A stretch of DNA of 33,227 bases. Source: Gemmatimonadota bacterium. Its GTDB lineage: Bacteria; Gemmatimonadota; Gemmatimonadetes; Gemmatimonadales; Gemmatimonadaceae. Every line of letters starts with the position of its first letter. Within the stretch, counting starts at the first letter, position 1. Location of the stretch: NCBI GenBank assembly GCA_947471365.1, contig CANIWQ010000021.1, positions 1 through 33,227 of the forward strand, read 5' to 3'. The notes beneath the pieces are model-generated. The model saw only the letters and a program-made list of their open reading frames with translations, ran no database searches and was not told the DNA's origin. The translations under genes and the position numbers were made by a program. Positions 1-6,039 of the stretch are shown here, one piece after another.

Positions 1-843
1 GGCTTCTCCCACCAGCAAGTCACCGCCAGCCACCACCGTACCGTCGCGTCCGTCAATCACGAGCTTGGCCGCGCGGGCCGGACGCACCTTCACGTCACGC
101 ACACGCGCGAGCGCATCGGCGAACCCGCCAGCGGTGTCCTTGAATGCGAGCACAATGGAACCTGGATCCTCGACCTTCGCGATCCCCTTGGCGCCCAGCG
201 CCGAGTCGATCGCTGCGGCCATCCGCGTGGCGGTCACGAGGTCCGGCTCACGCAGCAACAACTTATTGGAGGTCGCCATCTGCGGACGCGGCATATCGGC
301 TTCGAGCATCCCGCCGTCCGGTACGCGCGCGGTGGTGAGGAGTTGCGCCTGCTGACGGTTCACGCCGCCCACGCTCACCACGAGCGCGCCCTGCGCACCG
401 GCGAGTGGCTTGCCACCAGCATCCGCGACGAGTGGCGTCATCCACAACACGCCACCGCGGAGCGACTGTGCATCGCCCAGCGACGACACGCGCACTTCGA
501 AATGTCCGCCCGGGCGCAGGTACGGAGAAATTTCCGCCGTCACGAGCACCGCCGCCACATTGCGCGTGCGCAGCATTTCAGCGGGCACTTCCACATCGAA
601 TCGACGGAGCAAGTTGACCACCGACTGCACGGTCTGCCGCGAGCCGGAGGTCCCCATGACCCGATCGCCTGTGCCGTTGAGGCCGGTCACGAGACCGTAG
701 CCCATCAAGCGCACCGCCGGGGCGGCGTCGGTCATTACGAGGTCGCGCACGCGCACCTCTTGGGCGCCTGCCGTACAGGCCATCACCGACACGAGGAGGG
801 CGGCAAATACTGCGCGACGAACCACACACCCAAGGGACATCAT
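1..843 (-). CDS. flgI: Flagellar P-ring protein FlgI (partial, cut by window edge)
   Basis: Forms the P ring around the distal rod in the peptidoglycan layer. I translated it by hand from the minus strand: it opens MMSLGCVVRRAVFAALLVSV and continues through ACTAGAQ, a Sec signal peptide with cleavage likely after the AGA. The mature protein starts EVRVRDLVMTDAAPAVRLMGYGLVTGLNGTGD, the family hallmark (ring proteins begin with the LMGYGLV..L.GTGD block). About 281 codons are present. The family usually has about 350-370 residues, so the C-terminal quarter lies outside the window. Two adjacent ATG codons (843 and 840) are possible starts. The first overlaps the flgH stop codon in an ATGA arrangement, which suggests translational coupling. 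It is the last visible gene of the flgF-flgG-flgA-flgH-flgI operon. Confidence 0.95.
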   Translation of the reverse strand, partial: MMSLGCVVRRAVFAALLVSVMACTAGAQEVRVRDLVMTDAAPAVRLMGYGLVTGLNGTGDRVMGTSGSRQTVQSVVNLLRRFDVEVPAEMLRTRNVAAVLVTAEISPYLRPGGHFEVRVSSLGDAQSLRGGVLWMTPLVADAGGKPLAGAQGALVVSVGGVNRQQAQLLTTARVPDGGMLEADMPRPQMATSNKLLLREPDLVTATRMAAAIDSALGAKGIAKVEDPGSIVLAFKDTAGGFADALARVRDVKVRPARAAKLVIDGRDGTVVAGGDLLVGEA

Positions 844-1487
844 GGCCAAATGATTCCTAGAACCTTCGAGAGAATACCGGAGCGTGGCGTGCCGAGCGAT
901 CCACCCTTTTGGGCGTACTCAATCTGCGCGTCCGCAATCTTGGTGGAGAGCACGGCGTTGCTCGCCACATCGACATCCTGTGGCCGGATCCAGCCCGTGA
1001 CAACCACGTCCTGCTGGTTCTTGTCGATGTTCACGAGTTTGTGTCCGCGAATCTGGAGCATCCCCTGGGGTGAGACGCCGATCACGCGCACGCTCATCTG
1101 TGAACTGAACTCGTTGCCGCGGTTTGCAAGGCCCGCTTTGCGCGAGTTGCCGTTGTTATTGAAGTCCATGCTCACATCGACGTTGGCCGACGGCGCACCC
1201 GGCGACGCGGGCGGCCGAATGTTCAGCCCGAGCGACTTGGAGCGATTCTCAGAGTTGTTGTCGGTGAGATTGGCATTGGCGCTGGTGCGTTCGTTGATCA
1301 TCACCATGATGATGTCCCCAACGCCGTAGCGCATTTTGTCCGAGGTCCACGACTGACGCACCGGCGGCTGCAGCGCCAACGAATCCGCCACGGGCTTGGG
1401 CGCCGTCTTGCTCTGGGCGGCAAGCGCCAATGCGGTGATCGGCAGCAACACTGCCGCGCAGCAGGCGCGGCGAAGGAACGGGGGCAT
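840..1487 (-). CDS. flgH: Flagellar L-ring protein FlgH
   Basis: Forms the outer-membrane L ring through which the rod passes. The protein has 215 residues, near the usual 220-235. Family blocks are visible: SLWSD-like start region (SWTSDKMRYGVGDIIMVMINE), then TSANANLTDNNSENRS, a central VDVSMDFNNNGNSRKAGLANRGNEFSSQMSVRVIGV, then MLQIRGHK, INKNQQDVVVTGWIRP-like segment and the end IEYAQKGG..GILSKVLGIIWP. I chose the ATG at 1487 because a GAGGAG ribosome site lies about 8 bases upstream. An in-frame ATG at 1502 and a longer open frame to 1742 lie inside flgA. Unusually, the signal peptide (MPPFLRRACCAAVLLPITALALAAQSK) has no lipobox cysteine at the cleavage region, although FlgH is normally a lipoprotein. 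It lies 11 bases after flgA and overlaps flgI. Confidence 0.95.
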   Translation of the reverse strand: MPPFLRRACCAAVLLPITALALAAQSKTAPKPVADSLALQPPVRQSWTSDKMRYGVGDIIMVMINERTSANANLTDNNSENRSKSLGLNIRPPASPGAPSANVDVSMDFNNNGNSRKAGLANRGNEFSSQMSVRVIGVSPQGMLQIRGHKLVNIDKNQQDVVVTGWIRPQDVDVASNAVLSTKIADAQIEYAQKGGSLGTPRSGILSKVLGIIWP

Positions 1488-1498
1488 CGTGAAACTCC

Positions 1499-1966
1499 TC
1501 ATGGAAGCGAAAGAGTCGCGGGGCCAGTGACGGTCCCGGTAATGGTGCGTTGGGCATCCAAGCGCACGCGCACCCGTTCCCCAAGCACACCAGCGCCGAG
1601 TGCGGTGCCATCGCGCGACACCACGATGCCGTCCACCGTCGCTTGCACCCGTACTACGCCGCCGGCATGGACCATCTGCGGCGGAGCGATGGCCGGCTCG
1701 CGCAACGCTTCGCCCTGACGGACCATACGGCGGGTGACCCAACCATCTATAGAAGCGGCGTTGCCATCCGCCTCGGCCGTGATATCGCCCAACGAGAGGG
1801 TGAGCCCCCGTGGCAGATCGCGCGCGGCGCGGAGCGCGGAGGCGGCTGGGCGAGCGGCCGACGCCACCGTCACGGATTGCGTCGTGATCGCGCCGGTGCC
1901 CTGCGCGTCGGCGGCGCGCACGCCGGCGACGAGCAAGAGTCCCGCGAGCAACGCGCGACGCATCAT
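1499..1966 (-). CDS. flgA: P-ring assembly chaperone FlgA
   Basis: Periplasmic chaperone for P-ring (FlgI) polymerisation. The protein has 155 residues and begins with a signal peptide, MMRRALLAGLLLVAGVRAADA. The rest matches the SAF-like C-terminal part of FlgA: AARDLPRGLTLSLGDI..., VTRRMVRQGEALREPAIAPPQMVHAGGVVRVQATVDGIVVSRDGTALGAGVLGERVRVRL and a final TGTVTGPATLSL. The segment 'G.vl...i..P..v..G..V.v......i.v...g.Al..g..G..v.v' is the family signature. It is shorter than enterobacterial FlgA (about 220), so the N-terminal domain is reduced. It lies between flgG and flgH, the order expected for ring assembly genes. Confidence 0.9.
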   Translation of the reverse strand: MMRRALLAGLLLVAGVRAADAQGTGAITTQSVTVASAARPAASALRAARDLPRGLTLSLGDITAEADGNAASIDGWVTRRMVRQGEALREPAIAPPQMVHAGGVVRVQATVDGIVVSRDGTALGAGVLGERVRVRLDAQRTITGTVTGPATLSLP

Positions 1967-1968
1967 AA

Positions 1969-2757
1969 TCAGCGCACCAAGTTGTTCGAGATGTCAGCCA
2001 TCGACTCGCTGTTCTTGACGGCCTTCGAATTGATTTCGTATGCGCGCATGGCGGAGATCATGTCGACCATCTCCTGCACGATTTCGACGTTGCTGGCTTC
2101 GAGGTACCCCTGCGATACCTGCCCCATCCCATCTTCATCGGGATATCCGGTGACCGGATCGCCAGACGCCGTCGTCGCTTGTAGCAAGTTGCCACCTATC
2201 GCCTGTAGGCCCGAGGGATTGGCGAACCGTGCCAGTTCAATGCGGCCAATCTCAACCGGTTTGGACTCAGTGCTCATCGTTGCCGTCACGATGCCGTTGG
2301 GCGAGATGGCAAGATTCGACATGCCGGCCGGAATCTTGATGCCAGGTACAATCGTGTGCCCTTCGCTCGTGACGAGCGTGCCCTGATCCGAAATCTGGAA
2401 CGAACCGTCGCGCGTATACGTCGTCTGTCCGTTGGGTTGCTGCACCTGAAAGAACCCTTCGCCCTGGATCGCGAGATCAAGTGGACGGTTGGTCTGCTCA
2501 AGCGCGCCCTGCGAATGCATGCGCTCCACGCCAGCGAGACGCGTCCCGCGTCCCACCTGAATGGCGGGCGTCGTGTTGGCATCGGTGGCGTTGACCACGG
2601 CGGCACCTTGGACCGTTTGATACAGCAAGTCCTCAAAGTGCGCGCGGCTACGCTTGAAGCCGGTCGTGTTGACGTTCGCGAGATTGTTGGCGATGACCTC
2701 AGTGCGGGTCTGCTGTGCCATCATTCCCGTGGCGGCGGCGCGAAGAGCGGGATCCAT
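1969..2757 (-). CDS. flgG: Distal rod protein FlgG
   Basis: Builds the distal rod (drive shaft) of the basal body and is exported by the flagellar type III apparatus. It has 262 residues, the family norm of about 260. The N-terminal rod motif is intact (MDPALRAAATGMMAQQTRTEVIANNLANVNTTGFKR, then SRAHFEDLLYQT). The middle has the GFFQVQQPNGQTTYTRDGSFQI core shared with FlgE and FlgF. The C-terminus carries QGYLEASNVEIVQEMVDMISAMRAYEINSKAVKNSESM, the axial-protein C-terminal helix. A GGAG ribosome site lies shortly before the ATG. It follows flgF by 15 bases in the same operon. Confidence 0.97.
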   Translation of the reverse strand: MDPALRAAATGMMAQQTRTEVIANNLANVNTTGFKRSRAHFEDLLYQTVQGAAVVNATDANTTPAIQVGRGTRLAGVERMHSQGALEQTNRPLDLAIQGEGFFQVQQPNGQTTYTRDGSFQISDQGTLVTSEGHTIVPGIKIPAGMSNLAISPNGIVTATMSTESKPVEIGRIELARFANPSGLQAIGGNLLQATTASGDPVTGYPDEDGMGQVSQGYLEASNVEIVQEMVDMISAMRAYEINSKAVKNSESMADISNNLVR

Positions 2758-2772
2758 GTTCTTACTCCGGAG

Positions 2773-3519
2773 TTAGCTGGGCTTGCCGAGCTCGGTGACC
2801 GCAATCCCGCGGGCCGAATCAATGGTCGAGAGAGTTTTCTGCACGCTGGCGTACGCGCGCTGGACGGCGATCATATCAACGAGCGAGTCGATGGAGCCGA
2901 CATTGCTCTCCTCGCGTGAACCCTGCCGCACCGAGCGATCGGCGGGAGCGAGGCGTTGGCGCGTGGCGCCGGGAATAAACAGGCCACCGCCCTCATGCTG
3001 CAGGCGCGCGCCGGTCGGTACGCTTTCCATGCGAAGACGGGCGATCTGCTTGCCGTCGGCCAGCACGGCGCCGTTTTCTTTGACGGTGAGCGCCTTGGTC
3101 GCATGCGGCACGACGATCGGACCTTCGACGCCGCCGGCGTCGTCGGCTTCGCCGAGCAACGGATGCCCAGCCTGATCCACGATGCGCGACTGATCATCGA
3201 GGTGCAGGGAGCCGCCACGCGTCAGACGTTCGCCCGCCGTACCGAGCGTCGTGCCCTGCGCCACAAAAAATCCGTCGCGGGCAATGGCGAGGTCGAGCGG
3301 CGCGCCAGTATTGGTCATCGGACCAGCGCGAAAATTCGTTGCGGTTTCAACGACCGGCGTGCTGCCGTCCGAGAGCAGACGCGCAAAAGCGCGCTCCCCC
3401 TTGAAGCCGTCGGTATTGATATTGGCGAGATTGTTGGCCACGACTTCCTGGCGGCGCTCCAGATAGCGGAGTGCCGCGGCGGCGTTGTCGAGTCCAGTTG
3501 GACGAATTCCAGTACCCAT
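2773..3519 (-). CDS. flgF: Proximal/distal rod protein FlgF
   Basis: Rod subunit of the FlgF/FlgG/FlgE axial family. It has 248 residues from the ATG at 3519, chosen because GGAGG sits about 6 bases upstream. A longer reading from a TTG at 3540 adds seven residues and would put the start on the far side of that ribosome site. The N-terminal motif is RRQEVVANNLANINTDGFKGER; the core is IARDGFFVAQGTTLGTAGERLTRGGSLHLDDQSRIVDQAGHPLLGE; the C-terminal helix is REESNVGSIDSLVDMIAVQRAYASVQKTLSTID. The symbol FlgF rather than FlgG rests on order (upstream of flgG) and the shorter, more divergent core. It is the first gene of an operon preceded by a sigma-54 promoter. Confidence 0.9.
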   Translation of the reverse strand: MGTGIRPTGLDNAAAALRYLERRQEVVANNLANINTDGFKGERAFARLLSDGSTPVVETATNFRAGPMTNTGAPLDLAIARDGFFVAQGTTLGTAGERLTRGGSLHLDDQSRIVDQAGHPLLGEADDAGGVEGPIVVPHATKALTVKENGAVLADGKQIARLRMESVPTGARLQHEGGGLFIPGATRQRLAPADRSVRQGSREESNVGSIDSLVDMIAVQRAYASVQKTLSTIDSARGIAVTELGKPS

Positions 3520-3548
3520 CTTTATCCTCCGGTTCGCCAACTATTACG

Positions 3549-3564
3549 TGCAACGTCCGTGCCA
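3549..3564 (-). promoter_or_regulatory. Sigma-54 promoter of the flgF operon
   Basis: On the minus strand the sequence reads TGGCAC-GGACG-TTGCA, a full match to the RpoN -24/-12 consensus (TGGCAC-N5-TTGCA). The start of transcription would fall near 3538, about 20 bases before the flgF ATG. The stretch is intergenic and lies just after the fliA terminator, where a new promoter is needed. An exact copy of the 11-bp unit TGGCACGGACG lies directly upstream, at 3565-3575. Confidence 0.9.
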
Positions 3565-3620
3565 CGTCCGTGCCATGACCATAGATCTGTAACTTGTTGA
3601 TTTACATATACTTACAGAAA

Positions 3621-3652
3621 CAGCTCGGCCCCGCGTCAGCGGGGTCGAGCTG
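3621..3652 (-). terminator. Terminator after fliA
   Basis: A 14-bp stem (3621-3634 with 3639-3652; one G-U type pair) around a 4-base GTCA loop, very GC-rich, lies about 50 bases after the fliA stop. On the minus strand it is followed by TTTCTG, a short U-run. It separates the fliL-to-fliA operon from the flgF promoter. Confidence 0.8.
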
Positions 3653-3659
3653 TTTGTTA

Positions 3660-3674
3660 CGGCAGAACTTGCCG
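3660..3674. promoter_or_regulatory. Palindromic operator (candidate activator enhancer) upstream of flgF promoter
   Basis: The sequence CGGCAG-AAC-TTGCCG is a near-perfect 15-bp palindrome (one arm differs at one base). It matches the sites at 13593, 25007 and 26697. Its centre is about 110 bp upstream of the flgF sigma-54 element. It lies between the fliA stop codon and the separate fliA terminator, and its stem is too short to be a terminator. Inferred role: binding site of the sigma-54 activator encoded at 25057-26640. Confidence 0.65.
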
Positions 3675-3701
3675 GGTACTTGGCGAACCCGGTTGATCCT
3701 T

Positions 3702-4463
3702 TCAGGCGACGTTCGCTCGGAGCGGCTGCAACTGCTTGCGGAGTCGGCCAAGCGCCTTGGTCCGGATCTGCGAAACCCGCGATTCCGTGAGTTCCAGAAT
3801 GGACGCGATTTCGTGGAGCTTCAGCTCTTCGAAATAGTACAGCGTCAGCACAATGCGCTCCTGCTCACCGAGCCCCTGGATCGCCGATCGCAGAATTTCG
3901 ACTTCCTGTTCGAAGTTCACGCGCTCCTCAATCCCTTCCTCATCCGTACTCGACAACGTCTCGGCGGGGGTCGGCGACTCTTCGTTGTTTTCGCGTGCGC
4001 TACGATCGAGCGGAATATGGACCGCACCCTCGATGTCGGCCTGCCATCTCCAGAGCGTTTCCACATCCACCCCGAGCGCTTCCGCTGTTTCCTTGTCGCT
4101 TGCGTCCTGACCGATGGTGCGGCTCGCCTGTTCGTGCGCCACGCTGATCTGACGCGATTTCCGGCGAATGGAACGCGGCACGTGATCCTGGCGACGGAGT
4201 TCGTCGAGAATCGCGCCGCGAATGCGCGGAGCGGCAAAGGTACTGAACGCGAGACCGCGCGAGGGCTCGAAGCTCTCGAGCGCGCTCATCAGGCCGAGCG
4301 TGCCGGCGCTCACGAACTCGTCGAAGTCCACGTCGGCGCCAAGGCCGGACGCGAGCTGCCGAGCGACGAAGTACACGAGGCCAAGGTGCTCGTTCAGCAG
4401 CTGCTGCCGGGCATCGGTATCGCCCTTCTGGTAACGCGCCCAGGTCGGATCGAGATCCATCAT
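3702..4463 (-). CDS. fliA: Flagellar sigma factor FliA (sigma-28)
   Basis: RNA polymerase sigma factor for late flagellar genes. It has 253 residues. Region 2 is visible in NEHLGLVYFVARQLASGL (residues ~23-40), DFDEFVSAGTLGLMSALESFEPSRGLAFSTFAAPRIRGAILDELRRQDHVPRSIRRKSR, the classic FliA/WhiG region-2 block. Region 4 lies at the end: LGEQERIVLTLYYFEELKLHEIASILELTESRVSQIRTKALGRLRKQL. It has a GGAGAG ribosome site about 10 bases before two adjacent ATG codons (4463, 4460). It is the last gene of the sigma-54-driven fliL operon, so it is expected at the middle level of the hierarchy. A FliA-type promoter sits before fliC. No gene for the anti-sigma factor FlgM is seen in the window. Confidence 0.96.
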   Translation of the reverse strand: MMDLDPTWARYQKGDTDARQQLLNEHLGLVYFVARQLASGLGADVDFDEFVSAGTLGLMSALESFEPSRGLAFSTFAAPRIRGAILDELRRQDHVPRSIRRKSRQISVAHEQASRTIGQDASDKETAEALGVDVETLWRWQADIEGAVHIPLDRSARENNEESPTPAETLSSTDEEGIEERVNFEQEVEILRSAIQGLGEQERIVLTLYYFEELKLHEIASILELTESRVSQIRTKALGRLRKQLQPLRANVA

Positions 4464-4465
4464 TG

Positions 4466-5218
4466 TCAGTCTCTCCAGGAATGCTGGCGTGCCGCATGGG
4501 ACGCGAACGCTGTGGTGGTGATTTCGGTAACCAGTCGTGCTGCGATTTCTAACCCGGTTTGTCCCGCCCGGAATCGGTCGGCCACATACGGCAGCGGATG
4601 GTCGGCAAGAATAGCCGCCCGCAACTCTTCATCTTCAGGAATCGTGCCAGCGTATCGCAGTTCACGATGGAGGAACCGCGACGTGGCGCTTTGCACACTT
4701 CGAAACGCGTCGAGACCGCGCGCTGCGGATTGGCGATTCACCGTAAAGTCGATCACCGCGTGTGGTGCGGCCTCGTGAATCGACTTCACCACGGCGTACG
4801 AGGCTGCCAGCGACCCAGCGTCGATGCTTGCGCCGACCACGAGGTGATGCGCATCGAGCGTAGCGGCGACGGCGCTGATCATGGCGCGTTCCGAACCGGC
4901 GTCGATCACGACGACTTCATACTCACGAAACGCCGGCAGGAGCTTCTTGACGGCTGAGCGGCGGTCACCCTCGGCAAGCATTGCCGTGCTGATCCCCAGC
5001 TGATGGGCGGAATCGCCGAGCATCTTGGCACGTTGACCCGCATCTACACCGGTGCCAACGAGCATGGTGCGACGCGACTCGGCGCCGGCCGTCACCGCCA
5101 TGAGCATCGCCATGATGGACGCACCAGACCCGCGGCGTGGCGCGCTCACGGCGATCACACGCGTGTCGCCAAGCGGCGACGTGGTGCGTCGGCCGACGAA
5201 CGGACGAGGCGAGGTCAT
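4466..5218 (-). CDS. flhG: FlhG/MinD-like protein with degenerate ATP-binding loop
   Basis: MinD/ParA-fold protein that in other bacteria controls flagellar number with FlhF. It has 250 residues and sits directly after flhF with a 4-base ATGA overlap, followed by fliA, the classic flhF-flhG-fliA order. The fold is recognisable: TRVIAVSAPRRGSGASIMAMLMAVTAG at residues ~19-45 in the place of the P-loop, and EYEVVVIDAGSE in the place of Walker B. The P-loop is degenerate: the deviant Walker A pattern KGGxGK(T/S) reads R28-R-G-S-G-A33-S, so both lysines are absent. I also see no DQAxxLR motif at the N-terminus. Assignment by context and fold is good, but ATPase activity is doubtful. Confidence 0.8.
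   Translation of the reverse strand: MTSPRPFVGRRTTSPLGDTRVIAVSAPRRGSGASIMAMLMAVTAGAESRRTMLVGTGVDAGQRAKMLGDSAHQLGISTAMLAEGDRRSAVKKLLPAFREYEVVVIDAGSERAMISAVAATLDAHHLVVGASIDAGSLAASYAVVKSIHEAAPHAVIDFTVNRQSAARGLDAFRSVQSATSRFLHRELRYAGTIPEDEELRAAILADHPLPYVADRFRAGQTGLEIAARLVTEITTTAFASHAARQHSWRD
4972..4986. promoter_or_regulatory. Intragenic match to the palindromic operator, inside flhG
   Basis: The sequence CGGCAA-GCA-TTGCCG is an exact palindrome of the same form as the four intergenic sites. It lies inside flhG, about 510 bp upstream of fliA. It may be a real internal binding site or a coincidence of codons (it encodes part of MLAEG). Confidence 0.3.
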
Positions 5219-6039
5219 GCGAATACGACCTGTTCGTCCGGCGCCACGTCAAACGCGTTAATGATCATCGGCGCGGCGCTGCGCAGGTCAGTGCCAGCCA
5301 GCTGACCATCGGTAATCCATCGCGCGGGCAGGCTCAACGCGCTCGCGATCATCGCCAGATTGGCGTCGTTCGGTACTTCATCAATCTTCGTCAGCAGCGC
5401 GTGCGACACGCCGAGCGATCTGGCGTCTTCGCGAATGTGTGTGGCGAGATCGAACCGCGTCGTCGCCGGGAAGACGAGATGCGTTTCGTCGGGCTTGATT
5501 TCGCGGAGCATCGCGCGCCACGCGGCGCGCGGCGAGCGCGGCGCGCAGCCGGGCGTGTCGACAATAATCACATCGCATGCCGCGAGGCGGCGCTGCGCTG
5601 TGCGAATGCTTTTCTGGTCGTGCACGACTTCTACGTCCAGGTCGTGCGCGTCGGCAAAGCGAACGAGACGCTCGAACGTTCCGCTCCGGTCCGGATCCAA
5701 GGCGAGCAAACCGGCGCGCGACGCTCCGAAGGCAGCGTTGTGGGTAGCGAGTTTCTGTGCCGTGAGCGTCTTGCCCCCGCCCGTGGGGCCCACGAGCGCG
5801 ACCACATACGGACGGTCACGGCGCACGCCGACGGGCGCGAACACCGGCGCGGCGGCGGGCGTCAACTGCTTGCGAAAGCGAGCGACCTCTCTCGCATCCA
5901 CGGCCACCACTTCAATAAACGTCTGTCGGCCATCGCGCACCACACGCGAGTGCGCGATCATGGCGTCGTCGCCGAGCGTGAGGCAGACGTCGCGATACAC
6001 AGAGGCCATGTCGCGGCCACGGAATCGTTCAAGCCGCAT
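5215..6039 (-). CDS. flhF: Flagellar GTPase FlhF (SRP-like)
   Basis: SRP-family GTPase that places flagella at the cell pole in many bacteria. It has 274 residues, shorter than the usual 350-450. The N-terminus (MRLERFRGRDMASVYRDVCLTLGDDAMIAHSR) matches the FlhF opening (k.f.a..m.eAl..v...LG.dA.I...r), but the usual long basic B-domain linker is almost absent. The G domain shows P-loop GPTGGGKTLTAQKLA, then ALDPDRSGTFERLVRFAD, then G3 as IIVDTPGCAP (the family usually has DTAGR), and G4 as TKIDE. It overlaps the end of flhA by 11 bases and flhG by 4 bases, so translation is probably coupled. Confidence 0.9.
   Translation of the reverse strand: MRLERFRGRDMASVYRDVCLTLGDDAMIAHSRVVRDGRQTFIEVVAVDAREVARFRKQLTPAAAPVFAPVGVRRDRPYVVALVGPTGGGKTLTAQKLATHNAAFGASRAGLLALDPDRSGTFERLVRFADAHDLDVEVVHDQKSIRTAQRRLAACDVIIVDTPGCAPRSPRAAWRAMLREIKPDETHLVFPATTRFDLATHIREDARSLGVSHALLTKIDEVPNDANLAMIASALSLPARWITDGQLAGTDLRSAAPMIINAFDVAPDEQVVFA

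Noticed and set aside
343..1329. Long plus-strand open frame opposite flgI and flgH
   Set aside because: It is an antisense shadow of two well-recognised minus-strand genes; its protein is His/Arg-rich with no family pattern.
4634..4649. Sigma-54-like element inside flhG
   Set aside because: The -24 hexamer is perfect, but the invariant GC of the -12 is changed to GA, so it is probably not a working promoter.
3594..4778. 394-residue plus-strand open frame opposite fliA and flhG
   Set aside because: It covers a clear fliA gene and part of flhG in the antisense direction and crosses the terminator; Arg/Ala-rich composition typical of GC-rich shadows.
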